Notes: a model not told the origin generated them from the letters alone. 64,000 nt of DNA from Pseudomonas sp. 30_B (GCF_017491605.1 NZ_JAFGYY010000006.1:1-64000); one strand, 5' to 3'; shown: positions 23,938 through 33,238, counted from the stretch's first letter. A program made the numbers and translations.

Positions 23938-24478
23938 GCAACCCGCCCGCCGCCGTGGCCGTCTGCAGCTGATCCTGATCCTCTGCGTGACCCTCGGCCC
24001 GATGATCCTCGCCACTGCCATGTACAAGCTGCAGTTCTGGGTGCCGGAAGGCCGCAGCTACCACGGCGACCTGATCGCCACCGGGCAGACCCCCGCCGAC
24101 CTCGGCGTACAGGCCGACAAGGCAAGCGAGCGCTGGCAACTGCTGGTCACCGCGCCGGAGGCCTGCGCCAGCGATTGCCAGCAGCTGGTCTACCTCGCCC
24201 GGCAGATCAACATCGGCCTGGGCCGCGAGGCCAGCCGCGCCGAGCATGTGCTCGCCTTCGCCAGGCCGCTGCCGGCCGACTTCACCGGCCTGCTCGACAA
24301 GGACTATCCGCGCCTGCAGCGCCTGGGCCTGACGCCGACCGAGCACACCGGCGCCAAGCCGCAGCTGTGGATCGTCGACCCCCACGGCAACCTGGTGCTG
24401 CGCTACGACGCCGGCGTCGACGGCAAGTCGATCCTCAAGGATCTGCAATTGCTGCTGAAGCTTTCCAACATCGGTTAA
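23912..24478 (+). CDS. Conserved membrane-anchored protein of the oxidase cluster (PA0111-like)
   Basis: This 188-residue protein has a basic N-terminus and one span (LQLILILCVTLGPMILATAM). The periplasmic domain has a thioredoxin/SCO-like outline, including CASDC (Cys-x3-Cys) after a predicted strand and WIVDPHGNLVLRYDAG near the end. It overlaps the SURF1 gene by 26 bp, so translation is coupled. The Cys-x3-Cys suggests copper or thiol chemistry for oxidase maturation; this is inference. Confidence 0.75.
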   Translation: MTASMTLNEQPARRRGRLQLILILCVTLGPMILATAMYKLQFWVPEGRSYHGDLIATGQTPADLGVQADKASERWQLLVTAPEACASDCQQLVYLARQINIGLGREASRAEHVLAFARPLPADFTGLLDKDYPRLQRLGLTPTEHTGAKPQLWIVDPHGNLVLRYDAGVDGKSILKDLQLLLKLSNIG

Positions 24479-24521
24479 GACATCGCCAGCCCCACGACAA
24501 CAACAAGATCGGGAGCGACGC

Positions 24522-25595
24522 ATGATCCAGGCAACACGCAAACCCGCCTTCTACGTCGCCGTCCTGGCGACGGCGCTGGCCTTCGTGGTCATCCTGCTGG
24601 GCGCTTACACCCGCCTGACCCACGCGGGCCTCGGCTGCCCGGACTGGCCCGGCTGCTACGGCTTCGTCCACGTGCCGACCAGCGAAGCGCAACTGGCCCA
24701 TGCCGAGATGCGCTTCCCCGATGCCCCGGTGGAGGCGCAGAAGGGCTGGAACGAGATGATCCACCGCTATTTCGCCGGCAGCCTCGGCCTGCTGATCCTC
24801 GGCCTGGCGATTCATGCGCTGGTCCGTCGCGGCCGTGACGGCCAGCCGCTGCGCCTGCCGCTGCTGCTGCTCGGCGTGGTGATCGCCCAGGCCGCGTTCG
24901 GCATGTGGACGGTCACCCTCAAGCTCTGGCCGCAGGTAGTCACCGCGCACCTGCTGGGCGGCTTCACCACCCTGTCGCTGCTGTTCCTGCTCAGCCTGCG
25001 CCTGTCCGGCGCCTTCGCCCCGCTGCAACTGCCCTCGCGTCTGCGTGCGCTGGCCGCCTTCGCCCTGCTGCTGGTGATCGGGCAGATCGCCCTCGGCGGC
25101 TGGGTCAGCAGCAACTACGCGGCAGTGGCCTGCGTCGACCTGCCGATGTGCCACGGCCAATGGTGGCCGGACATGGACTTCGCCAATGGCTTCCACCTCA
25201 CCCAGCACATCGGCCCGAATTACCTGGGCGGCCAGCTCGACAGCGACGCCCGCACGGCGATCCACATGACCCACCGCATGGGCGCGCTGTGCGTCACGGC
25301 GGTGATCCTGCTGCTGGCCTGGAACCTCCAGCGCCACGGCCTGATCGGCATCACCGCGCTGATGCTGCTGGGTCTGTCGATCCAGATCGGCCTGGGCATC
25401 AGCAACGTGCTGCTGCACCTGCCGCTGCCGGTGGCGGTGACCCACAACGGCGGCGGCGCCTTCCTGCTGCTGATGCTGGTGCTGGTGAACTACCGGGTGC
25501 GCGCACCGGCGACGAAACGCGTCGAGCTGCCCGCCAGCAGCCCGATCACCCTGGACGCCCTGGAGCGCCCAGTGGCTTATCCCTCGCAGGGATGA
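24522..25595 (+). CDS. ctaA: Haem A synthase, CtaA/COX15
   Basis: This 357-residue, eight-span protein has GAYTRLTHAGLGCPDWPGCY at the start, MIHRYFAG with a haem-ligand histidine, VTAHLLGGF, the second-half MTHRMGALC, and VAVTHNGGGAFLLL. Two cysteine pairs (CPDWPGC and CVDLPMC) match the periplasmic cysteine loops of COX15. It oxidises the C8 methyl of haem O to give haem A. It works directly after CtaB, encoded 75 bp downstream. Confidence 0.94.
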   Translation: MIQATRKPAFYVAVLATALAFVVILLGAYTRLTHAGLGCPDWPGCYGFVHVPTSEAQLAHAEMRFPDAPVEAQKGWNEMIHRYFAGSLGLLILGLAIHALVRRGRDGQPLRLPLLLLGVVIAQAAFGMWTVTLKLWPQVVTAHLLGGFTTLSLLFLLSLRLSGAFAPLQLPSRLRALAAFALLLVIGQIALGGWVSSNYAAVACVDLPMCHGQWWPDMDFANGFHLTQHIGPNYLGGQLDSDARTAIHMTHRMGALCVTAVILLLAWNLQRHGLIGITALMLLGLSIQIGLGISNVLLHLPLPVAVTHNGGGAFLLLMLVLVNYRVRAPATKRVELPASSPITLDALERPVAYPSQG

Positions 25596-25670
25596 CATTG
25601 CACGGTTGAGCACGATGGAAGGCCGGCGCCACGGTGTGCCGGTCCCGATCCACCAGACGGAGAAACGACC

Positions 25671-26573
25671 ATGGCCAGCGTTATCAGCACTTCCAGCCAC
25701 GCCAGCTGGCGCGACCTGCTCGAACTGACCAAGCCCAAGGTGGTGCTGCTCATGCTGATCACCTCGCTGATCGGCATGCTGCTCGCCACCAAGGCCGGCG
25801 TGTCCTGGCAGGTGCTGGTATTCGGCAACCTCGGCATCGGCCTGTGCGCCGGCGGCGCGGCGGCGGTGAACCACGTGGTGGACCGGCGCATCGACTCGAT
25901 CATGGCGCGCACCCACAAGCGGCCGCTGGCCGAAGGGCGCGTCTCGCCGCCCATCGCGCTGGGCTTCGCCATGCTGCTGTCGGTGGCCGGGATGGCGGTG
26001 CTGCTGGTGTTCACCAACGCCCTCACCGCCTGGCTGACCCTGGCGTCGCTGCTGGGCTACGCGGCGCTCTACACGGGCTTTCTCAAGCGCGCCACGCCGC
26101 AGAACATCGTCATCGGCGGCCTCGCCGGCGCCGCCCCGCCGCTGCTGGGCTGGGTCGCGGTAACCGGACAGGTCTCGGCCGAACCGCTGCTGCTGGTTCT
26201 GATCATCTTCGCCTGGACGCCGCCGCACTTCTGGGCGCTGTGCCTGCACCGCAAGGACGAGTACGCCAAGGCCGACATCCCGATGCTGCCGGTGACCCAC
26301 GGCGAGCACTACACCAAGCTGCACATCCTGCTCTACACCCTGGTGCTGTTCGCTGTGACCCTGATGCCCTTCGCCATCCACATGGCCGGGCTGGTCTACC
26401 TGCTCGCCGCGCTGGCCCTGGGCGCGCGCTTCCTCGACTGGGCCTGGGCGCTCTACTGCGGCAGCCGGCCCCATGCGGCGATCAAGACCTTCAAGTACTC
26501 TATCGCCTACCTGTTCCTGCTGTTCATCGCGCTGCTGGTGGACCATTACCTGCCGCTGCACGTGACGCTGTAA
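25671..26573 (+). CDS. ctaB: Protohaem IX farnesyltransferase (haem O synthase)
   Basis: This 300-residue, multi-span UbiA-family prenyltransferase has the first Asp-rich motif NHVVDRRIDSIMARTHKRPL and the second in HRKDEYAKADIPMLPV. It adds a farnesyl group to haem B to make haem O for CtaA. The gene is also called cyoE, but the caa3 oxidase context favours ctaB. ATG 25671 follows GGAGAAACGACC. It is followed by a REPIN doublet and then the SCO gene. Confidence 0.94.
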   Translation: MASVISTSSHASWRDLLELTKPKVVLLMLITSLIGMLLATKAGVSWQVLVFGNLGIGLCAGGAAAVNHVVDRRIDSIMARTHKRPLAEGRVSPPIALGFAMLLSVAGMAVLLVFTNALTAWLTLASLLGYAALYTGFLKRATPQNIVIGGLAGAAPPLLGWVAVTGQVSAEPLLLVLIIFAWTPPHFWALCLHRKDEYAKADIPMLPVTHGEHYTKLHILLYTLVLFAVTLMPFAIHMAGLVYLLAALALGARFLDWAWALYCGSRPHAAIKTFKYSIAYLFLLFIALLVDHYLPLHVTL

Positions 26574-26585
26574 CCGCCGCCGTAG

Positions 26586-26705
26586 GGCGTATAACGCTCC
26601 GCGTTATACGCCGTTTAGCCTTGGTTTCATCACGTTCCGGGCTTGCCCCCGGAGCTGGAGAGAAGGCTTGGTGTATCGGCGTACAACCGCGAACGGTTGT
26701 ACGCC
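26586..26705. repeat. REPIN-like doublet 3
   Basis: GGCGTATAACGC-tcc-GCGTTATACGCC (26586-26612) and GGCGTACAACCG-cgaa-CGGTTGTACGCC (26678-26705). The second stem extends to seventeen pairs (26673-26710). The doublet fills the ctaB-SCO gap. Confidence 0.85.
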
Positions 26706-26748
26706 GATACACGCGCTTCCGACCGTTCTTCAGACCCACGAGAACCCC

Positions 26749-27384
26749 ATGTCCCGAGTCAACAAGACCGTCTTCATCCTCGTCGCCATCGTCGCCCTGA
26801 TCCTCGGCCTCACCATCCACAAGGTGCTCACCCAGCGTCACCAGCTCGACCCGACCGTGCTGCTCGATGCCGGCATCGTGATCCTGCCGCAGACTCGCAG
26901 CGTCCCCGATCTCACCTTCACCGACCAGGACGGCCAGCCGTTCCAGACCGCCAGCCTGAAGGACAAGTGGTCCCTGCTGTTCTTCGGCTACACCTTCTGC
27001 CCCGACGTCTGCCCCACCACCCTGGCGCAACTGCGCGAACTGCAGACCAAGCTGCCACCGGAGGCGCAAAAGAACCTGCAGGTGGTGTTCGTCAGCGTCG
27101 ACCCGCACCGCGATACCGCGCCGCGCATCAAGGAATACCTCGGCTTCTTCAACGCCGGCTTCAAGGGCATCACCGGCTCGGAAGAAAACGTGCAGAAACT
27201 GGCCAACGCCATGAGCATCCCCTACATCCCGGCGGACACCAGCAAGCCCAACTACACCGTCGACCACAGCGGCAACCTGGTCATCATCGGCCCGGACAAC
27301 ACCCAGCACGGCTTCATCCGCGCTCCGCTGCACAACGACAAGCTGGCGGCCCAGTTGCCCAGCGTGATCAGCGCGAACAACTGA
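26749..27384 (+). CDS. SCO1/SenC copper chaperone
   Basis: This 211-residue protein has an N-terminal anchor (VFILVAIVALILGLTI) and a thioredoxin fold with the copper site Cys84-x3-Cys88 (TFCPDVCPT) and a distal histidine in DNTQHGFIR. It loads the CuA site of CoxB. ATG 26749 is chosen because the anchor begins right after it; the longer reading from 26668 crosses a REP. There is no clear ribosome site (ACGAGAACCCC). It ends the oxidase cluster (PAO1 PA0114). Confidence 0.92.
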   Translation: MSRVNKTVFILVAIVALILGLTIHKVLTQRHQLDPTVLLDAGIVILPQTRSVPDLTFTDQDGQPFQTASLKDKWSLLFFGYTFCPDVCPTTLAQLRELQTKLPPEAQKNLQVVFVSVDPHRDTAPRIKEYLGFFNAGFKGITGSEENVQKLANAMSIPYIPADTSKPNYTVDHSGNLVIIGPDNTQHGFIRAPLHNDKLAAQLPSVISANN

Positions 27385-27413
27385 TCCCCCGCGACACCAT
27401 GTCTCACCCCCGG

Positions 27414-27446
27414 CGGCCACCCGATCACGGTGGCCGTTGTTTTTTT
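27414..27446 (+). terminator. Terminator of the oxidase cluster
   Basis: CGGCCACC (27414-27421), seven-base loop, GGTGGCCG (27429-27436), then TTGTTTTTTT. It is a textbook terminator 30 bp past the SCO gene. Confidence 0.92.
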
Positions 27447-28002
27447 CGTGTCACTCCCGCCCCGGCAAGACAACCGCGAACTTTCTGCTAAACCTCTCCC
27501 TCAGGCTCTGATCCGGCGCGATGCGCGGAATTGAAGCCTTCAGAGCGATTTTCTGACCCCGTAGTCAATGTAAAAAATCTGCTACAGGAAGTCAGATATC
27601 AGTAATGACTCATACTCCATATTAGAAACATTAATTAACACCTATGCCTGAGCCTGTTGCAGGATTAATGGGCCTTTCGGCGGGTAGGGGAGCCTCTGAT
27701 GGGTGGTCATTCACGGCGAGGATGACATTTCCGTCCGGTCACAATAGGCAATTAGGCTAGGCACCAAGGCCCGCGCGGCTTCGGTGAAGACCGGAAAACT
27801 ACAGGTCGAAACGTGACTTGTAGTTATCGCTTCGTACCACTCCAGAACTCCTTGAAGCCTTCCAGGTTAGATTGCAGAATGCCGCGGCCACCGGGTCACA
27901 AAGCCCGGCCACTCGATAACAAGAAGACCGTTGCCAGTTCGATAACCCGGGTCGCCAATGTAGTAGCCCGGACAATCCCAGGATCACGCAGGAGATTTGC
28001 AA
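27447..28002. other. Gene-poor upstream region of the pnt operon
   Basis: These 556 bp contain no open frame I would call a gene. The first 200 bp are clearly AT-richer than the surroundings (for example CATATTAGAAACATTAATTA near 27617). It must contain the pnt promoter, but no sigma-70 pair with good spacing stood out. A frame on the minus strand ending near 27825 (NLEGFKEFWSGTKR then stop) looks protein-like over about 22 codons and could be a relic. Confidence 0.5.
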
Positions 28003-29121
28003 GTGCAGATCGGTGTACCCCTCGAGACCCAAGCCGGTGAGACGCGGGTCGCAGCAACGCCGGAGACGGTCAAGAAACTGATCGGGCAGGGCCATCAGGT
28101 CGTCATTCAGAGCGGTGCGGGCGTCAACGCCAGCCAGCCGGATGCCGCCTTTGAGGCCGTTGGCGCGAAGATCGGCTCTGCCGCCGATGCCTTCGGCGCG
28201 GAACTGGTCCTGAAGGTCGTCGCGCCCAGCGAAAGCGAGCTGGCGCAGATGAAGCCGGGTACCGTGCTGATCGGCATGCTCAACCCGTTCAACAACGAGA
28301 ACATCGCTCGCATGGCCGAACGCGGCGTCACCGCCTTCGCCCTCGAGGCCGCGCCGCGTACTTCCCGCGCGCAGAGCCTGGACGTGCTCTCCTCCCAGGC
28401 CAACATCGCCGGCTACAAGGCCGTGATGCTCGCTGCCAACCACTACCCGCGCTTCATGCCCATGCTGATGACCGCCGCCGGCACCGTGAAGGCCGCCCGC
28501 GTGCTGATCCTCGGCGCCGGCGTTGCCGGGCTGCAGGCCATCGCCACGGCCAAGCGCCTGGGTGCGGTGATCGAGGCGTCGGACGTACGCCCGGCGGTGA
28601 AGGAGCAGATCGAGTCCCTGGGTGCCAAGTTCGTCGACGTGCCCTACGAGACCGATGAAGAGCGCGAGTGCGCCGAAGGCGTTGGCGGTTACGCCCGTCC
28701 GATGCCGGCCTCGTGGATGGAGCGCCAGGCCAAGGCCGTGCACGAGCGCGCCAAGCAGTCGGACATCGTCATCACCACCGCGCTGATCCCGGGCCGCAAG
28801 GCACCGACCCTGCTGCACGAAGCGACCGTCGCGGAAATGAAGCCCGGCTCGGTGGTCATCGACCTCGCCGCATCCCAGGGTGGCAACTGCCCGCTGACCG
28901 AAGCCGACAAGGTGGTGATCAAGCACGGCGTGACCATCGTCGGCCTGAGCAACCTGGCCGCGCTGGTACCGGCGGACGCCTCCGCACTCTATGCACGCAA
29001 CCTGCTCGACTTCCTCAAGCTCACCCTGACCGCCGAAGGCTTCACGGTGAACCTGGAAGACGACATCGTCGCCGCGTGCCTGATGTGCCGCGACGGCCAG
29101 ATCGTGCGCAAGAACGGCTAA
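28003..29121 (+). CDS. pntAA: NAD(P) transhydrogenase alpha subunit, domain I part 1
   Basis: This 372-residue protein is the NAD(H)-binding domain [21 protein letters not shown] is the Rossmann motif, [19 protein letters not shown] follows, and it has the RQD-loop region and mobile loop of the family. GTG 28003 gives [16 protein letters not shown] and lies nine bases after AGGAG. The in-frame TTG six bases earlier is too close to that site. The alpha subunit is split into pntAA and pntAB, as in Rhodospirillum and P. aeruginosa. It binds NADH for hydride transfer to NADP+. Confidence 0.93.
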   Translation: MQIGVPLETQAGETRVAATPETVKKLIGQGHQVVIQSGAGVNASQPDAAFEAVGAKIGSAADAFGAELVLKVVAPSESELAQMKPGTVLIGMLNPFNNENIARMAERGVTAFALEAAPRTSRAQSLDVLSSQANIAGYKAVMLAANHYPRFMPMLMTAAGTVKAARVLILGAGVAGLQAIATAKRLGAVIEASDVRPAVKEQIESLGAKFVDVPYETDEERECAEGVGGYARPMPASWMERQAKAVHERAKQSDIVITTALIPGRKAPTLLHEATVAEMKPGSVVIDLAASQGGNCPLTEADKVVIKHGVTIVGLSNLAALVPADASALYARNLLDFLKLTLTAEGFTVNLEDDIVAACLMCRDGQIVRKNG

Positions 29122-29188
29122 CGAGCGATCGCCCTTCTTATATAAGAACGCGCCGGGCTCCGGGCCCGGCCTCAAGACGGTGAGAACT

Positions 29189-29503
29189 ATGGAAGACATG
29201 CTGATCTCCCACGGCATCTACAACCTGATCATCTTCGTGCTGGCCATCTATGTCGGCTACCACGTGGTCTGGAACGTAACCCCTGCCCTGCACACCCCGC
29301 TGATGGCAGTGACCAACGCCATTTCCGCAATCGTGATCGTCGGCGCCATGCTGGCTGCCGCCCTGACCGTCACCCCGCTGGGCAAGGCCATGGGCACCCT
29401 GGCCGTGGCCCTGGCTGCAGTGAATGTGTTCGGTGGCTTCCTGGTCACCCGCCGCATGCTGGAAATGTTCAAGAAGAAAGCGCCGAAGGCGGAGAAGCAC
29501 TGA
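29189..29503 (+). CDS. pntAB: NAD(P) transhydrogenase alpha subunit, domain II part
   Basis: This 104-residue protein has a short amphipathic start, then three to four membrane spans ([56 protein letters not shown]). It ends [19 protein letters not shown], as do PntAB proteins. It forms half of the proton channel with PntB. ATG 29189 is preceded by a GTG in frame at 29180; ATG fits the conserved length. The pntB start codon is one base past its stop. Confidence 0.93.
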   Translation: MEDMLISHGIYNLIIFVLAIYVGYHVVWNVTPALHTPLMAVTNAISAIVIVGAMLAAALTVTPLGKAMGTLAVALAAVNVFGGFLVTRRMLEMFKKKAPKAEKH

Positions 29504-29504
29504 C

Positions 29505-30941
29505 ATGAGCATGAACCTCGTCACCCTCCTCTACCTCATCGCCTCGGTCTGCTTCATCCAGGCCCTGAAAGGCCTGTCGCACCCGACCACCTCGCGCCGC
29601 GGCAACCTGTTCGGCATGATCGGCATGGCCATCGCGGTGGTCACCACCGTGGCCCTGGTGTTCAAGATCAGCACCGAGATCGCCACCACCGGCATCGTCT
29701 ACGTGGTCGTCGGCCTGCTGATCGGCGGCACCGCCGGTTCGATCATGGCCAAGCGCGTCGAGATGACCAAGATGCCGGAACTGGTCGCCTTCATGCACAG
29801 CATGATCGGCCTGGCCGCCGTGTTCATCGCCATCGCCGCCGTGGTCGAGCCGCAGTCCCTGGGCATCGTGCAGAACCTCGGCGACACCATCCCGGCCGGT
29901 AACCGCCTGGAGCTGTTCCTCGGCGCAGCCATCGGTGCCATCACCTTCTCCGGTTCGGTGATCGCCTTCGGCAAGCTGTCGGGCAAGTACAAGTTCCGCC
30001 TGTTCCAGGGTGCTCCGGTACAGTTCTCCGGCCAGCACATGCTGAACCTGGTGCTGGGCCTGACCACCCTGGGCCTGGGCCTGCTGTTCATGTTCACCGG
30101 CAACCTGACTGCCTTCGTGGTGATGCTGGCCCTGGCCTTCGTGCTCGGCGTGCTGATCATCATCCCGATCGGCGGTGCGGACATGCCGGTGGTTGTCTCG
30201 ATGCTGAACTCCTACTCCGGCTGGGCCGCGGCAGGTATCGGCTTCTCGCTGAACAACTCGATGCTGATCATCGCCGGCTCCCTGGTGGGCTCCTCGGGTG
30301 CGATCCTCTCGTACATCATGTGCAAGGCGATGAACCGCTCGTTCTTCAACGTCATCCTCGGTGGCTTCGGCGCCGAAGCGGACGCTGGCGGTCCGGCCGG
30401 TGCCAAGGAAGCCCGCCCGGTGAAGTCCGGCTCGTCCGACGACGCCTCCTTCCTGCTGACCAACGCCGACAGCGTGATCATCGTCCCCGGCTACGGCCTG
30501 GCGGTGGCCCGTGCCCAGCACGCGCTGATGGAACTGGCGGAGAAGCTGACCCATCGCGGCGTCACCGTGAAGTTCGCCATCCACCCGGTTGCCGGCCGTA
30601 TGCCGGGCCACATGAACGTCCTGCTGGCCGAGGCCGAAGTGCCGTACGAGCAGGTGTTCGAGATGGAGGACATCAACTCCGAGTTCGGCCAGACCGACGT
30701 GGTGCTGGTACTGGGCGCCAACGACGTGGTGAACCCGGCCGCGAAGAACGATCCGAAGTCGCCGATCGCCGGCATGCCGATCCTCGAGGCCTACAAGGCC
30801 AAGACCGTGATCGTCAACAAGCGCTCGATGGCCAGCGGCTACGCCGGCCTGGACAACGAACTGTTCTACCTGGACAAGACCATGATGGTCTTCGGCGACG
30901 CCAAGAAGGTCATCGAAGACATGGTCAAGGCCGTCGACTAA
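29505..30941 (+). CDS. pntB: NAD(P) transhydrogenase beta subunit
   Basis: This 478-residue protein has about nine spans in the first 260 residues (proton channel, including GGADMPVVVSMLNSYSGWAA), then the NADP(H)-binding domain III. That domain has VIIVPGYGLAVARAQHAL, HPVAGRMPGHMNVLLAEA and VLVLGANDVVNP. It uses the proton gradient to make NADPH from NADH, or the reverse. The stop codon TAA (30939-30941) touches the end of a MITE-like element, so the natural 3' flank has been replaced. Confidence 0.95.
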   Translation: MSMNLVTLLYLIASVCFIQALKGLSHPTTSRRGNLFGMIGMAIAVVTTVALVFKISTEIATTGIVYVVVGLLIGGTAGSIMAKRVEMTKMPELVAFMHSMIGLAAVFIAIAAVVEPQSLGIVQNLGDTIPAGNRLELFLGAAIGAITFSGSVIAFGKLSGKYKFRLFQGAPVQFSGQHMLNLVLGLTTLGLGLLFMFTGNLTAFVVMLALAFVLGVLIIIPIGGADMPVVVSMLNSYSGWAAAGIGFSLNNSMLIIAGSLVGSSGAILSYIMCKAMNRSFFNVILGGFGAEADAGGPAGAKEARPVKSGSSDDASFLLTNADSVIIVPGYGLAVARAQHALMELAEKLTHRGVTVKFAIHPVAGRMPGHMNVLLAEAEVPYEQVFEMEDINSEFGQTDVVLVLGANDVVNPAAKNDPKSPIAGMPILEAYKAKTVIVNKRSMASGYAGLDNELFYLDKTMMVFGDAKKVIEDMVKAVD

Positions 30942-31196
30942 GAGCCTGTTCAGAATCTCGCGAGCTAGAGCAGAACAAGGCGCAACGACCAACGGGAGTA
31001 ACAGCCGAAGGCTGGCCCGAAGGGTGAGCGCCAGCGAATCAAACAGGCGAGGAAGCGGAGTTTACGGGCTGTAAATGAGCATGACTCGCTCCGCTCGCCC
31101 CTTCGGGGCCGCACTGAAGTGCGTTAGCCGCAAGCGGCTTCCGAGCCTGTTTTTAACGCAGTTATGCCGACGCGCAGCAGATTTTGAATAGGTTCT
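30942..31196. mobile_element. MITE-like non-coding element abutting pntB
   Basis: GAGCCTGTTCAGAATCT at the left end and AGATTTTGAATAGGTTC near 31179-31195 are inverted repeats with three mismatches in seventeen. The 255-bp body is non-coding and rich in short palindromes (GCCCCTTCGGGGC near 31100). TAA stands on both outer sides, a possible three-base target duplication in which the left copy is the pntB stop codon. There is no transposase gene, so movement would need one in trans. I have seen similar repeats in other pseudomonads but cannot name the family. Confidence 0.6.
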
Positions 31197-31216
31197 AAGA
31201 CGACCGTCGATCCACC

Positions 31217-31247
31217 AGACACCGGCCTCGCGCCGGTGTCTTGCTTT
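31217..31247 (+). terminator. Probable original pnt operon terminator, now displaced
   Basis: AGACACCGGC (31217-31226), loop CTCGC, GCCGGTGTCT (31232-31241), then TGCTTTC. It now lies 275 bp past the pntB stop, on the far side of the inserted element. Confidence 0.75.
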
Positions 31248-31386
31248 CAAACAACGGGAAAAGCGCTGGACTTTGGTAGTAAGAAGGCAACCGGCCGGGC
31301 GATTTTTCGACCTTGGTATAAGAGCCAAAAATCGCCGAGTCCCTAGACTGGCGGCCTCGCACTTCCTACTGCCCGAGGTTTTCCCC

Positions 31387-32883
31387 ATGTTCCGTGATCG
31401 CGTGCGTATGTCCTCCCTGCTGGACAAGGTGATGACTGCCGACCAGGCCGCGGCCCTGATTCAGGACGGCATGACCGTCGGCATGAGCGGCTTCACCCGC
31501 GCCGGCGAAGCCAAGGCCGTGCCCAAAGCCCTCGCCGAACGCGCCAAGCAGGAGCCGCTGCGCATCAGCCTGATGACCGGCGCGAGCCTGGGCAACGACC
31601 TCGACAAGCAGCTCACCGAAGCCGGCGTGCTGGCCCGCCGCATGCCCTTCCAGGTCGACAGCACCCTGCGCAAGGCGATCAACGCCGGCGACGTGATGTT
31701 CATCGACCAGCACCTCTCCGAGACCGTCGAGCAGCTGCGCAACCACCAGCTCAAGCTGCCGGACATCGCCGTGATCGAAGCCGTCGCCATCACCGAGGAA
31801 GGCCACATCGTGCCGACCACCTCGGTGGGCAACTCGGCCAGCTTCGCGATCTTCGCCAAGCAGGTGATCGTCGAGATCAACGTCGCGCACAACCCCAACC
31901 TGGAAGGCCTGCACGACATCTACATCCCGACCTACCGCCCGACTCGCACGCCGATCCCGCTCACTCGCGTGGACGACCGCATCGGCAGCACCGCCATCCC
32001 GATCCCGGCGGAGAAGATCGTCGCCATCGTTGTGAACGACCAGGCGGACTCCCCGTCCACCGTGCTGCCGCCGGACGACGAGACCCAGGGCATCGCCAAC
32101 CACCTGATCGACTTCTTCAAGCGCGAAGTGGACGCCGGCCGCATGAGCAACAGCCTCGGCCCGCTGCAGGCCGGCATCGGCAGCATCGCCAACGCGGTGA
32201 TGTGCGGCCTGATCGAGTCGCCCTTCGAGAACCTGACCATGTACTCCGAAGTGCTGCAGGACTCGACCTTCGACCTGATCGACGCCGGCAAGCTGCGCTT
32301 CGCCTCGGGCAGCTCCATCACCCTGTCGACCCGCCGCAATGCCGACGTGTTCGGCAACCTGGAGCGCTACAAGGACAAGCTGGTGCTGCGCCCGCAGGAG
32401 ATCTCCAACCACCCCGAAGTGGTCCGTCGCCTCGGCATCATCGGCATCAACACCGCGCTGGAGTTCGACATCTACGGCAACGTGAACTCCACCCACGTGG
32501 GCGGCACCAGGATGATGAACGGCATCGGCGGTTCGGGCGACTTCGCCCGCAATGCGCACCTGGCGATCTTCGTCACCAAGTCCATCGCCAAGGGCGGCAA
32601 CATCTCCAGCGTGGTGCCAATGGTCAGCCACGTCGACCACACCGAGCACGACGTGGACATCCTCGTCACCGAAGTCGGCCTGGCCGACCTGCGTGGCCTG
32701 GCGCCGCGCGAGCGCGCCCGGGTGATCATCGACAACTGTGTGCACCCGTCCTACCGCGACGCCCTGAACAGTTACTTCGAAGCCGCCTGCGAGCGCGGCG
32801 GCCATACCCCGCACATCCTGCGCGAGGCCCTGGAGTGGCATATCAATCTGGAAGAACGCGGCCACATGTTGGCGGCGAGCTGA
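31387..32883 (+). CDS. Acetyl-CoA hydrolase / succinyl-CoA:acetate CoA-transferase family
   Basis: This 498-residue member of the Cat1/AarC/Ach1-like CoA-transferase family has TVGMSGFTRAGEAKAVPKAL, VEINVAHNPNLEGLHDIYIP with the likely active-site glutamate, and NGIGGSGDFARNAHLAIFVT near the CoA site. It should move CoA between acetyl-CoA and succinate or other acids, or hydrolyse acetyl-CoA. It matches PAO1 PA5445, which lies next to the A-band cluster just as here. ATG 31387 follows CGAGG; ATG 31408 is possible. Confidence 0.9.
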   Translation: MFRDRVRMSSLLDKVMTADQAAALIQDGMTVGMSGFTRAGEAKAVPKALAERAKQEPLRISLMTGASLGNDLDKQLTEAGVLARRMPFQVDSTLRKAINAGDVMFIDQHLSETVEQLRNHQLKLPDIAVIEAVAITEEGHIVPTTSVGNSASFAIFAKQVIVEINVAHNPNLEGLHDIYIPTYRPTRTPIPLTRVDDRIGSTAIPIPAEKIVAIVVNDQADSPSTVLPPDDETQGIANHLIDFFKREVDAGRMSNSLGPLQAGIGSIANAVMCGLIESPFENLTMYSEVLQDSTFDLIDAGKLRFASGSSITLSTRRNADVFGNLERYKDKLVLRPQEISNHPEVVRRLGIIGINTALEFDIYGNVNSTHVGGTRMMNGIGGSGDFARNAHLAIFVTKSIAKGGNISSVVPMVSHVDHTEHDVDILVTEVGLADLRGLAPRERARVIIDNCVHPSYRDALNSYFEAACERGGHTPHILREALEWHINLEERGHMLAAS

Positions 32884-32893
32884 CCGGAGCCTT

Positions 32894-32929
32894 TTGCGGG
32901 CCATTCAGCAATGAATGGCCCGCAAGGGT
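32894..32929 (+). terminator. Terminator of the CoA-transferase gene
   Basis: TTGCGGGCCATTCA (32894-32907), GCAA tetraloop, TGAATGGCCCGCAA (32912-32925). The fourteen-pair perfect stem is followed only by GGGTTT, a weak T run. Confidence 0.75.
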
Positions 32930-33077
32930 TTACAGCCGGAAAAAAACCACGTAAAAACACTCCCGAACAGATTTTTATCCCGCACCAACTGTTCAGTTTT
33001 TCCCTCTGCCGAGCCCTTCGGCCCCCTCGAAACACCCCAGACGCCCGCTAATTGCGCACCAGAATGGAGCGCAGCGG

Positions 33078-33152
33078 TACAGTTCGCCCCGAAAAAGACC
33101 ATTACAGTTCAAAATAACAATCGCCTGACCAGCTACAATACAGTGCAACTGT
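33078..33152. promoter_or_regulatory. Cluster of TACAGT operator-like sites upstream of a DUF1127 gene
   Basis: TACAGT occurs at 33078-33083, 33103-33108 and 33138-33143. The last forms a perfect inverted repeat with ACTGTA (33147-33152) around three bases. The sites precede the DUF1127 start by 86 to 160 bp. A GntR-like or similar dimeric regulator is a reasonable guess. A related AATACAGTTGCGAACT stands before the other DUF1127 gene (54264-54279). Confidence 0.45.
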
Positions 33153-33238
33153 ACCTGTCATCCCTGACTAAAAAGTCAGATCATATGCTCAATCAATTCA
33201 GCAACTGACTCTCGTCACAAGCGAGAAGGATGACCACC

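Noticed and set aside
24435..26561. 708-codon minus-strand frame opposite ctaA-ctaB
   Set aside because: Its glutamine/arginine/histidine-rich translation is the usual antisense of membrane-protein codons; ctaA and ctaB are well supported on plus.
27825..27905. Minus-strand frame ending NLEGFKEFWSGTKR as a gene
   Set aside because: The frame is closed by a stop about 22 codons upstream and has no start; at most it is a relic.
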